Part shown: one piece after another, positions 1 to 10,725 of the stretch
Position numbering within the stretch: position 1 is the first letter of the stretch
Layout: each line of letters opens with the position of its first letter
Source: Stramonita haemastoma
Taxonomy: Eukaryota > Mollusca > Gastropoda > Neogastropoda > Muricidae
NCBI GenBank assembly: GCA_030674155.1
Contig: CM060318.1
Location: forward strand, 1,210,853-1,243,352
Length of the DNA stretch: 32,500 nucleotides
Direction of reading: 5' to 3'
Translations under genes and position numbers: made by a program
The notes under the pieces: generated by a model
The model's database searches: none
The model's input: only the letters and a program-made list of their open reading frames with translations
Told to the model about the DNA's origin: nothing

Positions 1-56
1 TTCATAGAGACACTGCTACTTTGTGTGCACCCTGCATTGTTGCACGTCTAAGATGA

Positions 57-71
57 GGGGGGGGGGGGGGG
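57..71. repeat. poly-G run (G15)
   Basis: An uninterrupted run of about 15 G. Similar homopolymer C or G runs occur at 3608-3625, 4369-4379, around 27044-27067, 28490-28502 and 28660-28678. They are slippage-prone and their lengths may not be exact in the assembly. Confidence 0.95.
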
Positions 72-409
72 AAGAGAACTGACCTCCACCTGTCACAGTC
101 TGAAGTGCCCGCCGCGCCCCCTGCCTGACCTGACCTGACCTCTCTGCTCTCAGACACTGAGGAATGTGTGACACTGCAGCTTTGGGATTGTTAAGCTGAA
201 ATAGAAAATAATCAGAAAAAGCGCAGATCAGTTTATTTAATGATTTATAGTATTACAAACACTCAGGCAAGCATGCCTGCAAACTAACATGCATGCATGC
301 ACTCTCACTTGAACAAGCACACCAAAGCGTACATTGTATTTTGGGTTTGTTTTTTTCTCTAACAGAAGATGAGGCAGCAAAAACAAAACACAACTTTGAG
401 GACAAAAAG
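72..409. other. non-coding, nothing recognised
   Basis: No gene, RNA or mobile element is recognised here. Frames are short. The only visible feature is a small GCAT-rich patch near 270-300. Confidence 0.6.
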
Positions 410-987
<578 letters not shown>

Positions 988-1111
988 GGTCACATCAGCC
1001 TGGCTAGAGGGAAATCTCATATCACCTGTTGGTCACACAGCCTGGCTAGAGGGGAAATCTCCATATCACCTGTTGGTCACACAGCCTGGCTAGAGGGGAA
1101 ATCTCCATCTT
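988..1111. repeat. minisatellite, 43-44 bp period, about 2.8 copies
   Basis: Units start at 988, 1031 and 1075 with ggtcacacagcctggctaga. The first two units are 43 and 44 bp and the third is partial. Units two and three are nearly identical. The array lies directly upstream of the unrelated 24-bp minisatellite. Confidence 0.9.
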
Positions 1112-1878
1112 CAGGGCCCAGACCTGCCCCGCCACAGCAGAAGTGTGGATAGTGGTTGTGGATAGTGGTCTATAGGCAGGTGTGGATAGTGGTCTATAGC
1201 AGCGTGGATAGTGTCTATAGGAGGTGTGGATAGATGTCTATAGGCAGGTGTGGATAGTGGTCTGTGGATAGTGGTCTATAGGCAGGTGTGGATAGTGGTC
1301 TGTGGATAGTGGTCTATAGGCAGGTGTGGACAGTGGTCTATAGCTAGGTGTGGATAGTGGTCTATAGTTAGAGGATTGGTCGTGTGGATAGTGGTCTATT
1401 GTCAGGTGTGGATAGTGGTCTATAGTTAGGTGTGGATAGTGGTCTATAGTAGGTGTAGATAGTGGTCTATAGTTAGAGGATTGGTCGTGTGGATAGTGGT
1501 CTACAGTTAGGTGTGGATATGGTCTATTCTTAGGTGTGGATATTGGTCTATGTTAGGTGTTGATATTGGTCTATTGTTAGGTGTGGATAGTGGTCTATAG
1601 TCAGGTGTGGGATAGTGGTCTATTGTTAGGTGTGGATAGTGGTCTATAGTTAGGTGTGGATAGTGGTCTATTGTTAGACGATTGGTCGTGTGGATGTTGG
1701 TCTATAGTTCAGGTGTGGATATTGGTCTATTGTTAGGTGTGGATAGTGGTCTATTAGTTAGGTGTGGATAGTGGTCTATTGTTAGACGATTGGTCGTGTG
1801 GATGTTGGTCTATAGTCAGGTGTGGATAGTGGTCTATAGTCAGGTGTGAATAGTGGTCTATAGTCAGGTGTGGATAGT

Positions 1879-1929
1879 GATTGTTTTCAGATATAGCACT
1901 ATACAAATTCCATGTATTATTATTATTAT
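1879..1929 (+). mobile_element. LINE 3' tail fragment inside minisatellite, copy 1
   Basis: The segment contains agatatagcactatacaaa, ttccatgta and an ATT repeat. This matches the 3' terminus of the CR1/L2-like LINE ending near 16899. Only the last 50 or so bases are present. It is flanked on both sides by intact minisatellite units. Confidence 0.8.
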
Positions 1930-2004
1930 GTGGTCTATAGTCAGGTGTGGATAGTGGTCTATAGTCAGGTGTGGATAAGTGGTCTATAGTCATGTGTGGA
2001 TAGT

Positions 2005-2062
2005 GATTTGTTTTTACAAGATATAGCACTATACAAATTCCATGTATTATTATTATTATTAT
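2005..2062 (+). mobile_element. LINE 3' tail fragment inside minisatellite, copy 2
   Basis: Second copy of the same LINE 3' tail (gatttgtttttacaagatat, then the actatacaaattccatgta block and ATT repeats), 126 bp after copy 1. It is slightly more complete than copy 1 because it keeps the ttttacaag part. Minisatellite units lie between and around the two copies, so one was probably duplicated with the array. Confidence 0.8.
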
Positions 2063-2360
2063 AGTGGTCTATAGTCAGGTGTGGATAGTGGTCTATAGTT
2101 AGAGGGATTGGTCGTGTGGACATTGGTCTATAGTTAGGTGTGGATATTGGTCTATAGTTAGACGATTGGTCGTGTGGATGTTGGTCTATAGTTAGGTGTG
2201 GATGTTGGTCTATAGCTAGACTGATTGGTGGGGTCTCTGGCCTGATTTGTGCCTGAGACTGCATCGCCCATCTGAAGTGGTGACCCCCCACAATGTCCTT
2301 CCACTGACGCCACCTCGTGAACCTCCACCCCCAAGGCTTTGACATAGACTGGCCACAGGA

Positions 2361-2611
2361 GTGTGTGGAGAACCCACAACTACAGACTGACCACAGGCAC
2401 AGGGGTGTGTGGAGAAGCCCACAACTACAGACTGACCACAGGCACAGGGGTGTGTGGAGAACCCACAACTACAGACTGACCACAGGCACAGGGGGGTGTG
2501 GAATGTGGAGAACCCACAACTACAGACTGACCACAGGCACAGGGGTGTGTGGAGAACCCACAACTACAGACTGACCACAGGCACAGGGGTGTGTGGAGAA
2601 CCCACAACTAA
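2361..2611. repeat. minisatellite, about 44 bp period, about 5.7 copies
   Basis: Units start with gtgtgtggagaacccacaac at 2361, 2405 and 2450 and continue to 2611, ending in accacaggcacagggg. One unit near 2494-2507 carries a short extra gtggaat. Conceptual translations (Leu-Cys-Leu-Trp-Ser-Val repeats on minus) only restate the repeat. Confidence 0.92.
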
Positions 2612-2960
2612 GTCAACATGAGACCAGAGCAATGATGATCTTCAAATAAGACAATCATTTGTATTGATGATGATCAGGGATGATAAGGACGGTGTAGCGA
2701 TGCTGCTATGGAAGTGTCTGTGCTGTGAAACTACTCGACAGCTGCTGTCCACTCCATCCCATCTCAGCCCAAACTGGAACTGACCACACCTGGACCTGGT
2801 AAAAGGAAAGGGTGAGCTAATTTTAGAACTCTTGACTGAGTGATATTGGATATGTGCACTGTGTATGCGCTTTCGCAGCGTCAACCAGGCCCAAGAGATA
2901 CAGACACCTGCAAGTGTTGGTCAGGTAGTTTGAACAACACTCTCAAAACTGCATCCCTAA
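2612..2960. other. non-coding, nothing recognised
   Basis: No supported gene or repeat. A short region near 2640-2700 is rich in gatgat. Confidence 0.5.
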
Positions 2961-2964
2961 AGTG

Positions 2965-3150
2965 AATGAAGCTGGACTGTGTGGCTCCAGTCTTTTCAAT
3001 AATCCCACAGCACACCCATTCTGGGTAGAAGCCCGCTGGTGTCTGAAAAAAAAATTCCTATGACTCTCATGGGATTCGAACACACAACCATCAGTCCGCA
3101 ACCCAAGATGCTAACCACTGTGCCATGGCGGCTGGTTCGTCTCTCGAAGT
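2965..3150 (-). mobile_element. tRNA-derived SINE (family D), minus strand
   Basis: Read on the minus strand, a tRNA-like head is visible. The A box is TGGCACAGTGGTTAGC (complement of 3110-3125) and the B box is GTGTTCGAATCCC (complement of 3071-3083). The spacing is right for a Pol III type 2 promoter. Downstream on minus is a T-rich stretch and a body with gggcttctacccagaatggg. It does not fold as a full functional tRNA by eye, so it is called a SINE head or tRNA pseudogene. The 3' limit near 2965 is a guess. Confidence 0.65.
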
Positions 3151-3186
3151 TGATGACCCGTGGTGCACGTGGAAAAAATCTGTTCA

Positions 3187-3202
3187 CTCACAGAGGGCGC
3201 TG
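3187..3202 (+). promoter_or_regulatory. possible CTCF-like core motif
   Basis: CTCACAGAGGGCGCTG agrees at about 12 of 16 positions with the CTCF core as I remember it (CCACCAGGGGGCGCTG). A single motif hit in 32 kb is weak evidence and the site may belong to the adjacent SINE. Confidence 0.15.
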
Positions 3203-5290
3203 TCTTCTTAGACCTGCGCACTTCACTGTTTAGTGACAGACTGATTCAAAGTAAATCGCTCCCTCAACAAGACAAGACGTGCTGTCACCTTTCTCTACGG
3301 TTTTGGAGGTAAGGCCTCGGGTAAGTGTCCTTTTTATAACTTCATTGGGTTTTTCATCACCCATTTTGCATAGTTAAGAATAATGTATATGGACAAGCAA
3401 GAGAATTGGGAGAATATCTTCTTTTGTTCTACCCCGGGCCAGGTTCCAAAACGAAGTTGAGCAGATGATAATGGCGGCGGAAAATTTCCTTAGACTCCCA
3501 CTCAGTAACTCGAGTTCTGCTTTAACTCCATATTAGGAATCGTTCGGACAGTGAAATGATTTATTGGTGTATTCCACATCATAACTACAAAACCATTCTG
3601 CTCCCTGCCCCCCCCCCCCCCCCCCTCCCAGCCTTTGCTCCCAGATTTGAAAACAAAATAATTGACACCCCCACCCCCAACCCCCTTGCCGAGATAGTGG
3701 CCTATTACCTGTTTTTGATATATTTTTGGCGGTACAAAATTGTAGGGCTATTCCTATTAAATATTGTGTGTGTTCACTGACCGACAAGTGTGAGGCTTTG
3801 TGCAGTCACCCCCTCCCCCTCCCCTCCTTCCCAGGTTTTACAGTGTCCAGATTAGAGATTGGCTGAACAAAGTAAAGGTTTTGTGGGCAGTGGGTAGGCC
3901 TAAGAGAAGCGTTGAATTGGAAATATTTCCTTATCACTGCTAATGGTTTTTTTTTGCAAACTGAGGAATAGGTATAGGGCAAACGTGAAGGGTATTCTAT
4001 TACTTTGCTGTATCTATTAATAGGTTAACCTGTTTGAAGTATTTGATGCACGCATGTTTGTATGTGTGCGTACATGTATGTGTGTGGGTGTGTGCGTGTG
4101 TGCGCTCAGTGTGCTTGTTCATGCCTTGAGAGAATAATTGTTGGCCTGCGTATCAAACATTTTGACTGTTCTTTTCCTGTGTGGGGACTGCACCTGTATT
4201 CCTATCCATAGTTAGTCCCGTTTTCCTGATGTAATACGGTATTAGACGTACTGATTTTGAATATCGCCACTTTGAGCTTCTTTACGGTGGCCTTTCCACT
4301 TTTTTTCGCTCCTCGGCTAAAGCTTCGAAGTTCACCAGTGGTTAGATTTTTGCGTATACGACCGTGCCCCCCCCCCCCTCCCCTCCCCACACACACACCC
4401 CCACTACTTCACACGAAACCTGTGTGCATGCGCTTTGTTTTTTGTTTGTTTGTTTTTTTAGAATTTTGTCATCCATTCATATCAGTACCAAGTGGCCTAC
4501 ACTTTCAAAAGGCTGAACGGGCTTTTAACGCGTGTGCAAGATCTACTTGCATTCGCACACAGAGCCTTACTTTACAGTTTTATTTAAAGAACGTTTGAGT
4601 GCCATTTTTGTTTTAGAAATATCATAGAGAAAAAATTCCGGGTATTAGTGTTTGTCGCTGATTTCTAAAAAAAAAAAAAAAAAAAAAAAGTAATAAACAT
4701 TTTAAAAGCTCGGTGCAAATCAATCGTTTATATTATGTGTGTGCTTATCAGATTGTGGTCAGCAGCCGTGAACCCTCTTCATCAGAGAAATCAGATACTG
4801 TGCATTAGTGCTGGGTTCAGTGCCAGTGGACTGATATGTGACAGCATGCATGATTTTTCCCTTGGTAAGTTAGGGCCAGAGAAACCGTCAGCAGAGCTCT
4901 GTGTAAGCCAGTCCTTTGAAAACTTACGGTTGTTTTAGTCTTGAATGAGGATAATGTACAGTCCCAGTGCTCAGTGCTCTTCGTTTGTTTTGTCTGTGGA
5001 GTGAGGGTATTCTACAGTCCAATGTTCAGTTTTCCACAAGACTTGTTTCCAGAGGCGTCAGAGTTGACTTAAGAGCTGAAGTTTGACACATATGATGAGA
5101 GAGAGAGAGCGCAAGAGCGGAGTGGTGCTTTAGCAAATCTGATTAATTACACTTAAGCATCTCAAAAGCAGGAGACATCCAAGGCATGATTCGCCACATC
5201 TGAAACAGGTCACGACAAAGAGCTGATTAGAGCAGTAGTTTGTGGAAAGGTGAACTTAACTATATGAAGTAGATCTGCAGACCGGCAATA
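3203..5290. other. non-coding stretch with homopolymers and isolated splice-donor-like sites
   Basis: No coding region is recognised. The stretch holds poly-C at 3608-3625, a TG-rich patch near 4060-4110, a C-rich patch at 4366-4405, and an A23 run at 4667-4689. Donor-like sequences (GGTAAG) occur near 3307, 3319 and 4864, but I could not connect them to convincing acceptors or an open frame. Confidence 0.5.
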
Positions 5291-5291
5291 G

Positions 5292-5660
5292 CGGGACGGG
5301 ACGGGATAGCCTAGTAGTCAGAACATTGCGCTCGCAATTTGATGACCGGGGTTCGATTCCCGTTCGAGGAGATTTTTCTCCTGTAGTTAACATCAGTGCT
5401 GACTCCACTCTCCCCCAAAGTCCTTCGGATGAGACTGTAAACCGAGGCCCCGTGTGCGAACACACGCAGAACATCTTGTGCACACGTTAAATCCTGTTCC
5501 GCTTTTCGTAAGAGCAGGCTATCGTGTGCCGGTGGGAACAGATAAGATTGACAAAACTGCATACTAATGGCTGCATACTAATGGATGTAAAAAAAAAAAA
5601 AAAGCACATGAGGGCTTATTCCATTATCCTCGATATAAAAAATATACAATAAATAATAAG
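5292..5660 (+). mobile_element. tRNA-derived SINE family A, near full-length copy
   Basis: The head has a type 2 Pol III promoter: A box TAGCCTAGTAG at 5307-5317 and B box GGTTCGATTCC at 5350-5360. The central body contains ccttcggatgagactgtaaa (near 5428) followed by accgagg. The 3' region contains cttttcgtaagagcagg, gtgccggtggga, an A run, cacatgagggcttattcc and attatcctcgatataaaa, then an A/T-rich tail. Other copies of this family lie at 6530-6834 (minus) and 25498-25720 (plus, truncated), and a tail lies at about 30935 (minus). The central motif is of the widely shared metazoan SINE type, but I cannot name the superfamily with certainty. Confidence 0.85.
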
Positions 5661-6529
5661 GAATCGTGTCACTCTGGTTTTTTGTTCTGGTTAAATACTG
5701 TTCATTTTTGGAGAATGTTTCATGGCGGTCTCCTAGACGGCCTGTCAGCTGCCTTTAGATGATCACTGAACACCACATTCCAGATTGCTTTAACATCCCT
5801 TGTTAAAAAAATGAGATTAACAAAAACTAAAAGAATAAAAATTAAAATGAATAGACACAAGCCTAAATTGCCATTGTCAAATGTTTAAAGCTTGTAGAAT
5901 TAGAAAGACAAAACTAAAGGGATTTGAAAAAATGGAACGGGAATTTAAAATGAAACCGAATAAAGCAAAATCACTTTCCCTGGAGACAAAAATAAACAAA
6001 AGGTCTCCTAAAACTAAACAAATCTCAACTAAACCAACCGCGAGTAAAACTAAACCAAACCAAAATAAACCAATAAAAAGCAAAAGGAGGCAAAAATGGA
6101 AATAAACCAAACCAATCCAGGGAAGGTAAACTAAACTTAAAATAAAACTAGGTGTAGGAAGGGATGAAAGTGACAGTGGTCCTGGTGTTCCGGAAAGATC
6201 ATCTTTAAAGGCACTGACAGTGCTAGGTGGAAATCTTAACATCAGTAGTGGAAATTATAACTTCAAACTCCATTTGCTGAAAAGGAGAGAACCCCATGGC
6301 GTGACTTATACGAATAACCCTCAAGCATCTGCTTCTGTATGGCTGGGATGCCCAGGATAACGGGCACAAGCATTTTACTCCAGACTCTCTGAAGATCCGT
6401 TTTTTGATGATCCACATTTTAAACTTTCCGATGAAATCGGGCATTTTCCGTTTGGTAAGTTAAGATGTCATAGTTGGTCACTTCGAACAAAATCAATTTG
6501 AGGGAAGCTGGCATTGGTTTGATTTTTTA
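5661..6529. other. spacer between inverted SINEs, A-rich
   Basis: No gene is recognised. The part from 5815 to 6110 is a strongly A-rich, degenerate aaaccaaa/aaactaaa simple repeat. The Lys-rich plus-strand frame at 5881-6105 is an artefact of that composition. The region is the loop of the inverted SINE pair. Confidence 0.6.
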
Positions 6530-6834
6530 AAAAAAATTCTTTTACATCGAGGATAATCGAATAAGCTCTCATGTGCTTTTTTACATCCAGTCCCCGAGTG
6601 TATGCAGTTTTTGTAAATCGTGCCATCTGTTCCCACCGGCACACGATAGCCTACTCTTACGAAAAGCGTAACAGTATTTAACGTGTGCGCAAGATGTTCT
6701 GCGTGCGTTCGCTCAGGGGGCCTCGGTTTACAGTCTCATCCGAAGGACTTTTGGGGAGAGTGGAGTCAGCACTAATACAAGAGGAAAAATCCCCTCGACC
6801 AGGAATCGAACCCCGGTCGTCAAATTGCGTGCGC
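6530..6834 (-). mobile_element. SINE family A, minus strand, 5'-truncated
   Basis: This is the reverse complement of the element at 5292-5660. The 3' tail (tcgaggataatcgaataagc on plus) is at about 6547-6566. The gtgccggtgggaacag block is near 6629-6645 and the ttcggatgagactgtaaacc motif near 6725-6745. The B box is the complement of 6802-6812. Homology stops around 6834, before an A box, so this copy is 5'-truncated inside the tRNA-derived head and lacks a complete promoter. Confidence 0.85.
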
Positions 6835-7272
6835 ATCTCATCTGGTGTTTGGTGATGTGGTTCTCCCCCATGCCGACTGTCTTGGTTGAACGCTCTGAGA
6901 CAGTAGCTGGCTTTATACCCTGTTTTGATTTCTGTAGAGCTGCACAGTTTGAGATTTAGAAAAACAAAAAGTTACAAGGTGACAACTCTGTCATCTGTGG
7001 TTAGCGTGGCTATAAACTGGATTTGATTGGACTTAAATTTGGTGGAAAGTCGGGGGAGGGGGGGCGTGGAGGTGGCTTAGGAGTGGGATCCAGGCCCTGA
7101 AGGCTGGCCAGATGTTGGACAGCTGAGTGGGAACTGCGGTAGAAGGGGAAGGTAGATCAGGACGGACTTGTGTGGAGCTCGCTTCCTCTTAGAGGAGGAC
7201 CAATGGCTGCCACTCCCTCTCGCTCCTGTCAGCATTTTCCAAACTGTCTTCGTTTTTCTTTTCAATTCCTTA
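6835..7272. other. non-coding, nothing recognised
   Basis: No convincing gene. A G-rich patch lies at 7050-7070. A pyrimidine tract with AG at 7271-7272 is a possible splice acceptor for the candidate transcript that follows. Confidence 0.5.
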
Positions 7273-8269
7273 GTCTGCTGAAGTTTTATCATGAGGGTTA
7301 AATTCGCCATGCTGATCACATAGCAGTTCTGCGGGAGCTGTTTTTCCAGTACTAATGCCTCCAGCTGCCTTCCTTTCCATCTTCAAAACCTCGGAATTTT
7401 TCTTCCTCGGAACTTCCCTGCATTCAAGACGTGACAATATGATTCATCAAGTTGTCACTCCTGGGAACTTTTACCACGTTCTAACTGGTAAGTACCTGAT
7501 TGTAGATAATTATATATAATTCTTTCAGCTGTCTTATAAACACACCTCATAATTCAGTGTGTGTTTTGTGTGTGTTCGTTTTCTTCAAAAAATGTTTGGC
7601 AGAAAGGTAAAGTTCAGTGAGCTCATTGTAAGGTGCATTATAAGCGACTTATTTTATTAATATAGGCCTAAAGCAATGAAAAGTCAATTATTTTTTATAT
7701 GCACGGTGTATTTTCAGCTGTCACAAACTTGGCAGCAGCACCAGATAGAATGGGTGTTTTCTGAAAAAAAGTGTCACTTTGGTTGTGTTTTTTCAATCAA
7801 GATAAGCTCTTGGTTTATCCCTTTATTTTCAAACTTTGCTATGAAAAGTAGAAACAAGTTGTAGCTTTGAGTCACTGAACGAATTGCAGAGTGCTGATCT
7901 CACAGGGTTGTAGCAGTCACTGCTTCTATACATGCACTGGAATCAAATGCCAGCAACCTTGCTTCCACACCCTGCCCCGCCTTGTTCCTAGCTTACACAT
8001 TTCTTAGTTTTCCAGGTGCCTCAAGATTCCAGATAACTCCAGAAAGCTGGGCCATGGGAACCCCACCTGCCTGTTGCCCAGAGGAGGAAGGCAGCAGAGT
8101 TTGGCCACGTCACAAGTCACTGCTGTCTGGCCAAGAATAACTCGTCCTGCAGACGACACTTGGACACTGAGGCAGACACATGAACGGACGAACATCACAG
8201 AATAAACAAGCTTTAAGGCAGAACTTCCACCAGACTATCCTGCAGGGGACACTGGAGGGAGGACGACAC

Positions 8270-8500
8270 AGGAGCAGACAGAAGAATTGAACAGAGAATA
8301 TCAAAGAACCGACCGACCTGGACATGACAGCACTACTGCAAGACTGTAAGCAGACAGAAGAGATCTGAAGAGAACATCAAAGAACAGACCAGCCTTGACA
8401 AGGCAGCACTACTGCAAAACTATCAGCAGACAGAAGAAGAATTGAACCGAGAATATCAAAGAATGGGCCTACCTGGGCATGGCAGCTCTACTCTGAAACA
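8270..8500 (+). repeat. degenerate tandem repeat, about 70-90 bp period, about 3 units
   Basis: Each unit repeats the order cagacagaaga, gagaa(c/t)atcaaagaa, gacc/gcct, a gacatggcagc-like block, then actactgcaa. Units start near 8274, 8351 and 8425. The array lies inside the proposed exon 2. Confidence 0.75.
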
Positions 8501-10369
8501 CTGAAGACAGACCAGTGTGGAGAAAACTTGAGCAAAGCATCCCAGGTATCTTCACTGCTAGCAACATCAACAAACTGCTGTTACCAACCAGGACAGTAAC
8601 GGTAAAGTCTTTGTCCGCACCGCTACATGTCATACAGCAGGTGAGAACCCTGTGTGACCAATCATCTCGGTGTGTGTGTTGTTGTCGTGTTGTGTGTTTG
8701 TCTCCATGTCTGTCGTTTCATATTTTTTTGTTTGACTGTTTAGTGCGTATGCCCATGTGTGTGTGTAAATAATTGATCGTTAACAGTTGATTGCTTTAAA
8801 ACAATAGTGCTCCTTTTTTTTTTACCTGTGTCTGTGTTTAGCAAGAATAAAAAATCTTTTAAAAGTTTTCATTTATTTATAAAGAGCTGGAAGTCGTTTT
8901 TATTGCTGTAAATATGACAGCATCTTCTGGAATGAGGAAAAATATCCTGTAGATAGTCCCTCCTTGTCAGCAAGTTTTTATTTTTGAAAAGTTCATCAGG
9001 TATTTAAATGTTTTAAACACTGTAAAAGGACTTCATTAATTTTTTTTACAAAACAGGCAAAGGCTAAAAAAAGAATAACAGAAGTCTGTCGACTGTGAAA
9101 TGAAATTGCTCTGGTATTGTAGCCAGTATATCAGCAGGAGTGTTGGTGTTACTGATGGTGACCTGTTGTTTTCAGGGTCTGTGGGGCTGCACTCCAGTGC
9201 CTATGACCTGACGTGTGTGAGGGCAGTCATCATCACCTGCCATCTCTAAACAAAACACAAAAAAACAAAGCAGAAGGTAAGTTTAAAATTCGGAGTCCCT
9301 CTGTGTCTTTTCCTTTAAAGGACTTCAGAACTTTCCTGGATCACTTTAAATTCAACTTAGGATCCTTGTCCCCAAGATGTAGTGTTTCGAATGCAGAGTG
9401 ACATACAGGTTCATACATATACAGGCATGGATGGAAGCAAAGAGTTGTCTCCATACTAAACTAGTCGGAATCTAGGCGCAGCTTAAGGCTGAGTAACAAA
9501 CAAGATTTATTTTACAAAGCCCCACAAGGGGTACATAAACAATTCTAGTGCATATACCACAAGGGAGTAAGAGCACATGTTCAATCACCATGCAATCAAC
9601 ATAGGTGACAGAAAAACTATAAACATTCAACACATAAATTGGTATAACATTTAACTGTAACACTCGTGCTCTGACTAGGTGAATTAGTACCACAGTGAAA
9701 AAATGAACATTTTGAATTTAAAAAAACTTGTCCTAAAATGCACCCAGTTATTTCAAATACGGTATTTCGTTAGTGTTCGGTTTTACTGTTAAATCTGTGG
9801 AATATCAGATGAATTGAGCATCTTAGAAAAACTTGTTTAATACTCAGTGCGACATTACTTTGAGAAAGGGTATCTAAAGAGAAAATAAATTCCTCCCTAA
9901 GTTCACCATAGTCGCGTTTCGTACATAGTCTTTCATTGAGGGATGTTTGATATTCCTTGTATAGGCAGGTGGTGATCTAAAGTCCTAAGACAAGTTATTT
10001 TTGGTGGCTAGAGGAGAAGGGGGGGGGTGAGGAAAAGGAATTTGAGTTTGACTCATTTTAGCCCAGACCAAAAGTTTTGTCAGTGCCAAATGCTATGCCG
10101 AGATTGTCTTGTGCTTCAAGCTCTGAACAAAACATCATACATTCTCATTTGCATAGGAATATTCCCTAAGTTGGGGTGTGTCTGCCTCCATTTCGAGGTC
10201 CTTAAAAAATATATCGTGCACGCAAACTTCTCAAGCGCGCCTGCCACTTGGTGCTGCTGTTTTAAAATGCTGGGATGAGTGGGTGACAGTTAAGATGATA
10301 ACAAAGATATACATTACATATTAACACCCTGACATACCTGACGTGTTGCTTTTTCAGTCTTCAGATTTC

Positions 10370-10580
10370 CTCACTGTGGAAGACAAGGGCATCAAAAAAT
10401 CATCCAGTGTGGAAGACTACAACAAAAGAACAAGTATGGAAGACTAGGACATCAAGAAACCAGTGTGGAAGCCTAGGACATCAAGAAATCATCCAGTGTG
10501 GAAGACTAGGACATCAAGAAATCATCCAGCATAGAAGAGTAGGACAATAAGTAGACATCCAATCCAGTGTCAAACTCTAG
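10370..10580 (+). repeat. degenerate minisatellite, about 35 bp period, 5-6 units
   Basis: The unit is approximately cagtgtggaagactaggaca followed by tcaagaaatcatc. The clearest copies lie at 10460-10530 and decay on both sides. It lies inside the proposed terminal exon of the candidate transcript, just upstream of AATAAA at 10695. Confidence 0.85.
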
Positions 10581-10725
10581 GGCATCAACTAGTAATCGGC
10601 TTTTTTTACGGAAATGTGTACGAAGTACCCCTGTAAAATGGTGACGAAGTTAAAAGATTACCGAATATATTTCTTTTGATCTGATAGAATATAAAATAAA
10701 GTATTTTATGCTTGAGACAAAGTAT

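Larger units (their letters stand above)
1141..2220. repeat. 24-bp minisatellite (gtggatagtggtctatagttaggt)
   Basis: Roughly 40 degenerate copies of a 24-bp unit containing gtggtctatag and aggtgtggata. Variants differ in ttaggt versus caggt. A recurring longer variant contains ttagaggattggtcgtgtgg, which gives a local higher-order pattern. The array is interrupted at 1879-1929 and 2005-2062 by two copies of a LINE 3' tail. Open frames on the minus strand (Tyr/Arg/Pro/His-rich) are repeat artefacts. Confidence 0.93.
7273..10725 (+). ncRNA. candidate spliced long non-coding transcript (hypothetical)
   Basis: A consistent series of splice signals lies on the plus strand. Exon 1 ends at 7487 (ctaactg|gtaagtacc), with possible acceptors at 7272 or 7349. 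Exon 2 spans 8016-8640 (acceptor ttagttttccag, donor cagcag|gtgaga). Exon 3 spans 9176-9276 (acceptor gttgttttcag, donor cagaag|gtaagt). Exon 4 starts at 10358 (acceptor gttgctttttcag), with AATAAA at 10695-10700. Exon 2 has an open frame of about 62 codons from its first bases, but the frame it joins in exon 1 has an in-frame TGA and no ATG. A start at 8515 gives only about 54 codons after splicing. Exons 2 and 4 consist largely of tandem repeats. It could instead be the 3' UTR of an upstream gene or chance splice motifs. Confidence 0.3.

Noticed and set aside
1965..2607. Minus-strand 60-167 codon frames with Cys/Trp repeats
   Set aside because: The repeats follow the 24-bp and 44-bp minisatellite periods exactly. 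There is no start context or domain.
7077..7319. Minus-strand 80-codon frame
   Set aside because: Its composition is not repeat-driven, but there is no recognised domain or supporting splice or start context. It overlaps the proposed plus-strand exon region.
9494..9515. Minus-strand AATAAA followed by cttgtttg, possible 3' end of a minus-strand gene
   Set aside because: No upstream coding exon or second signal could be found on the minus strand.
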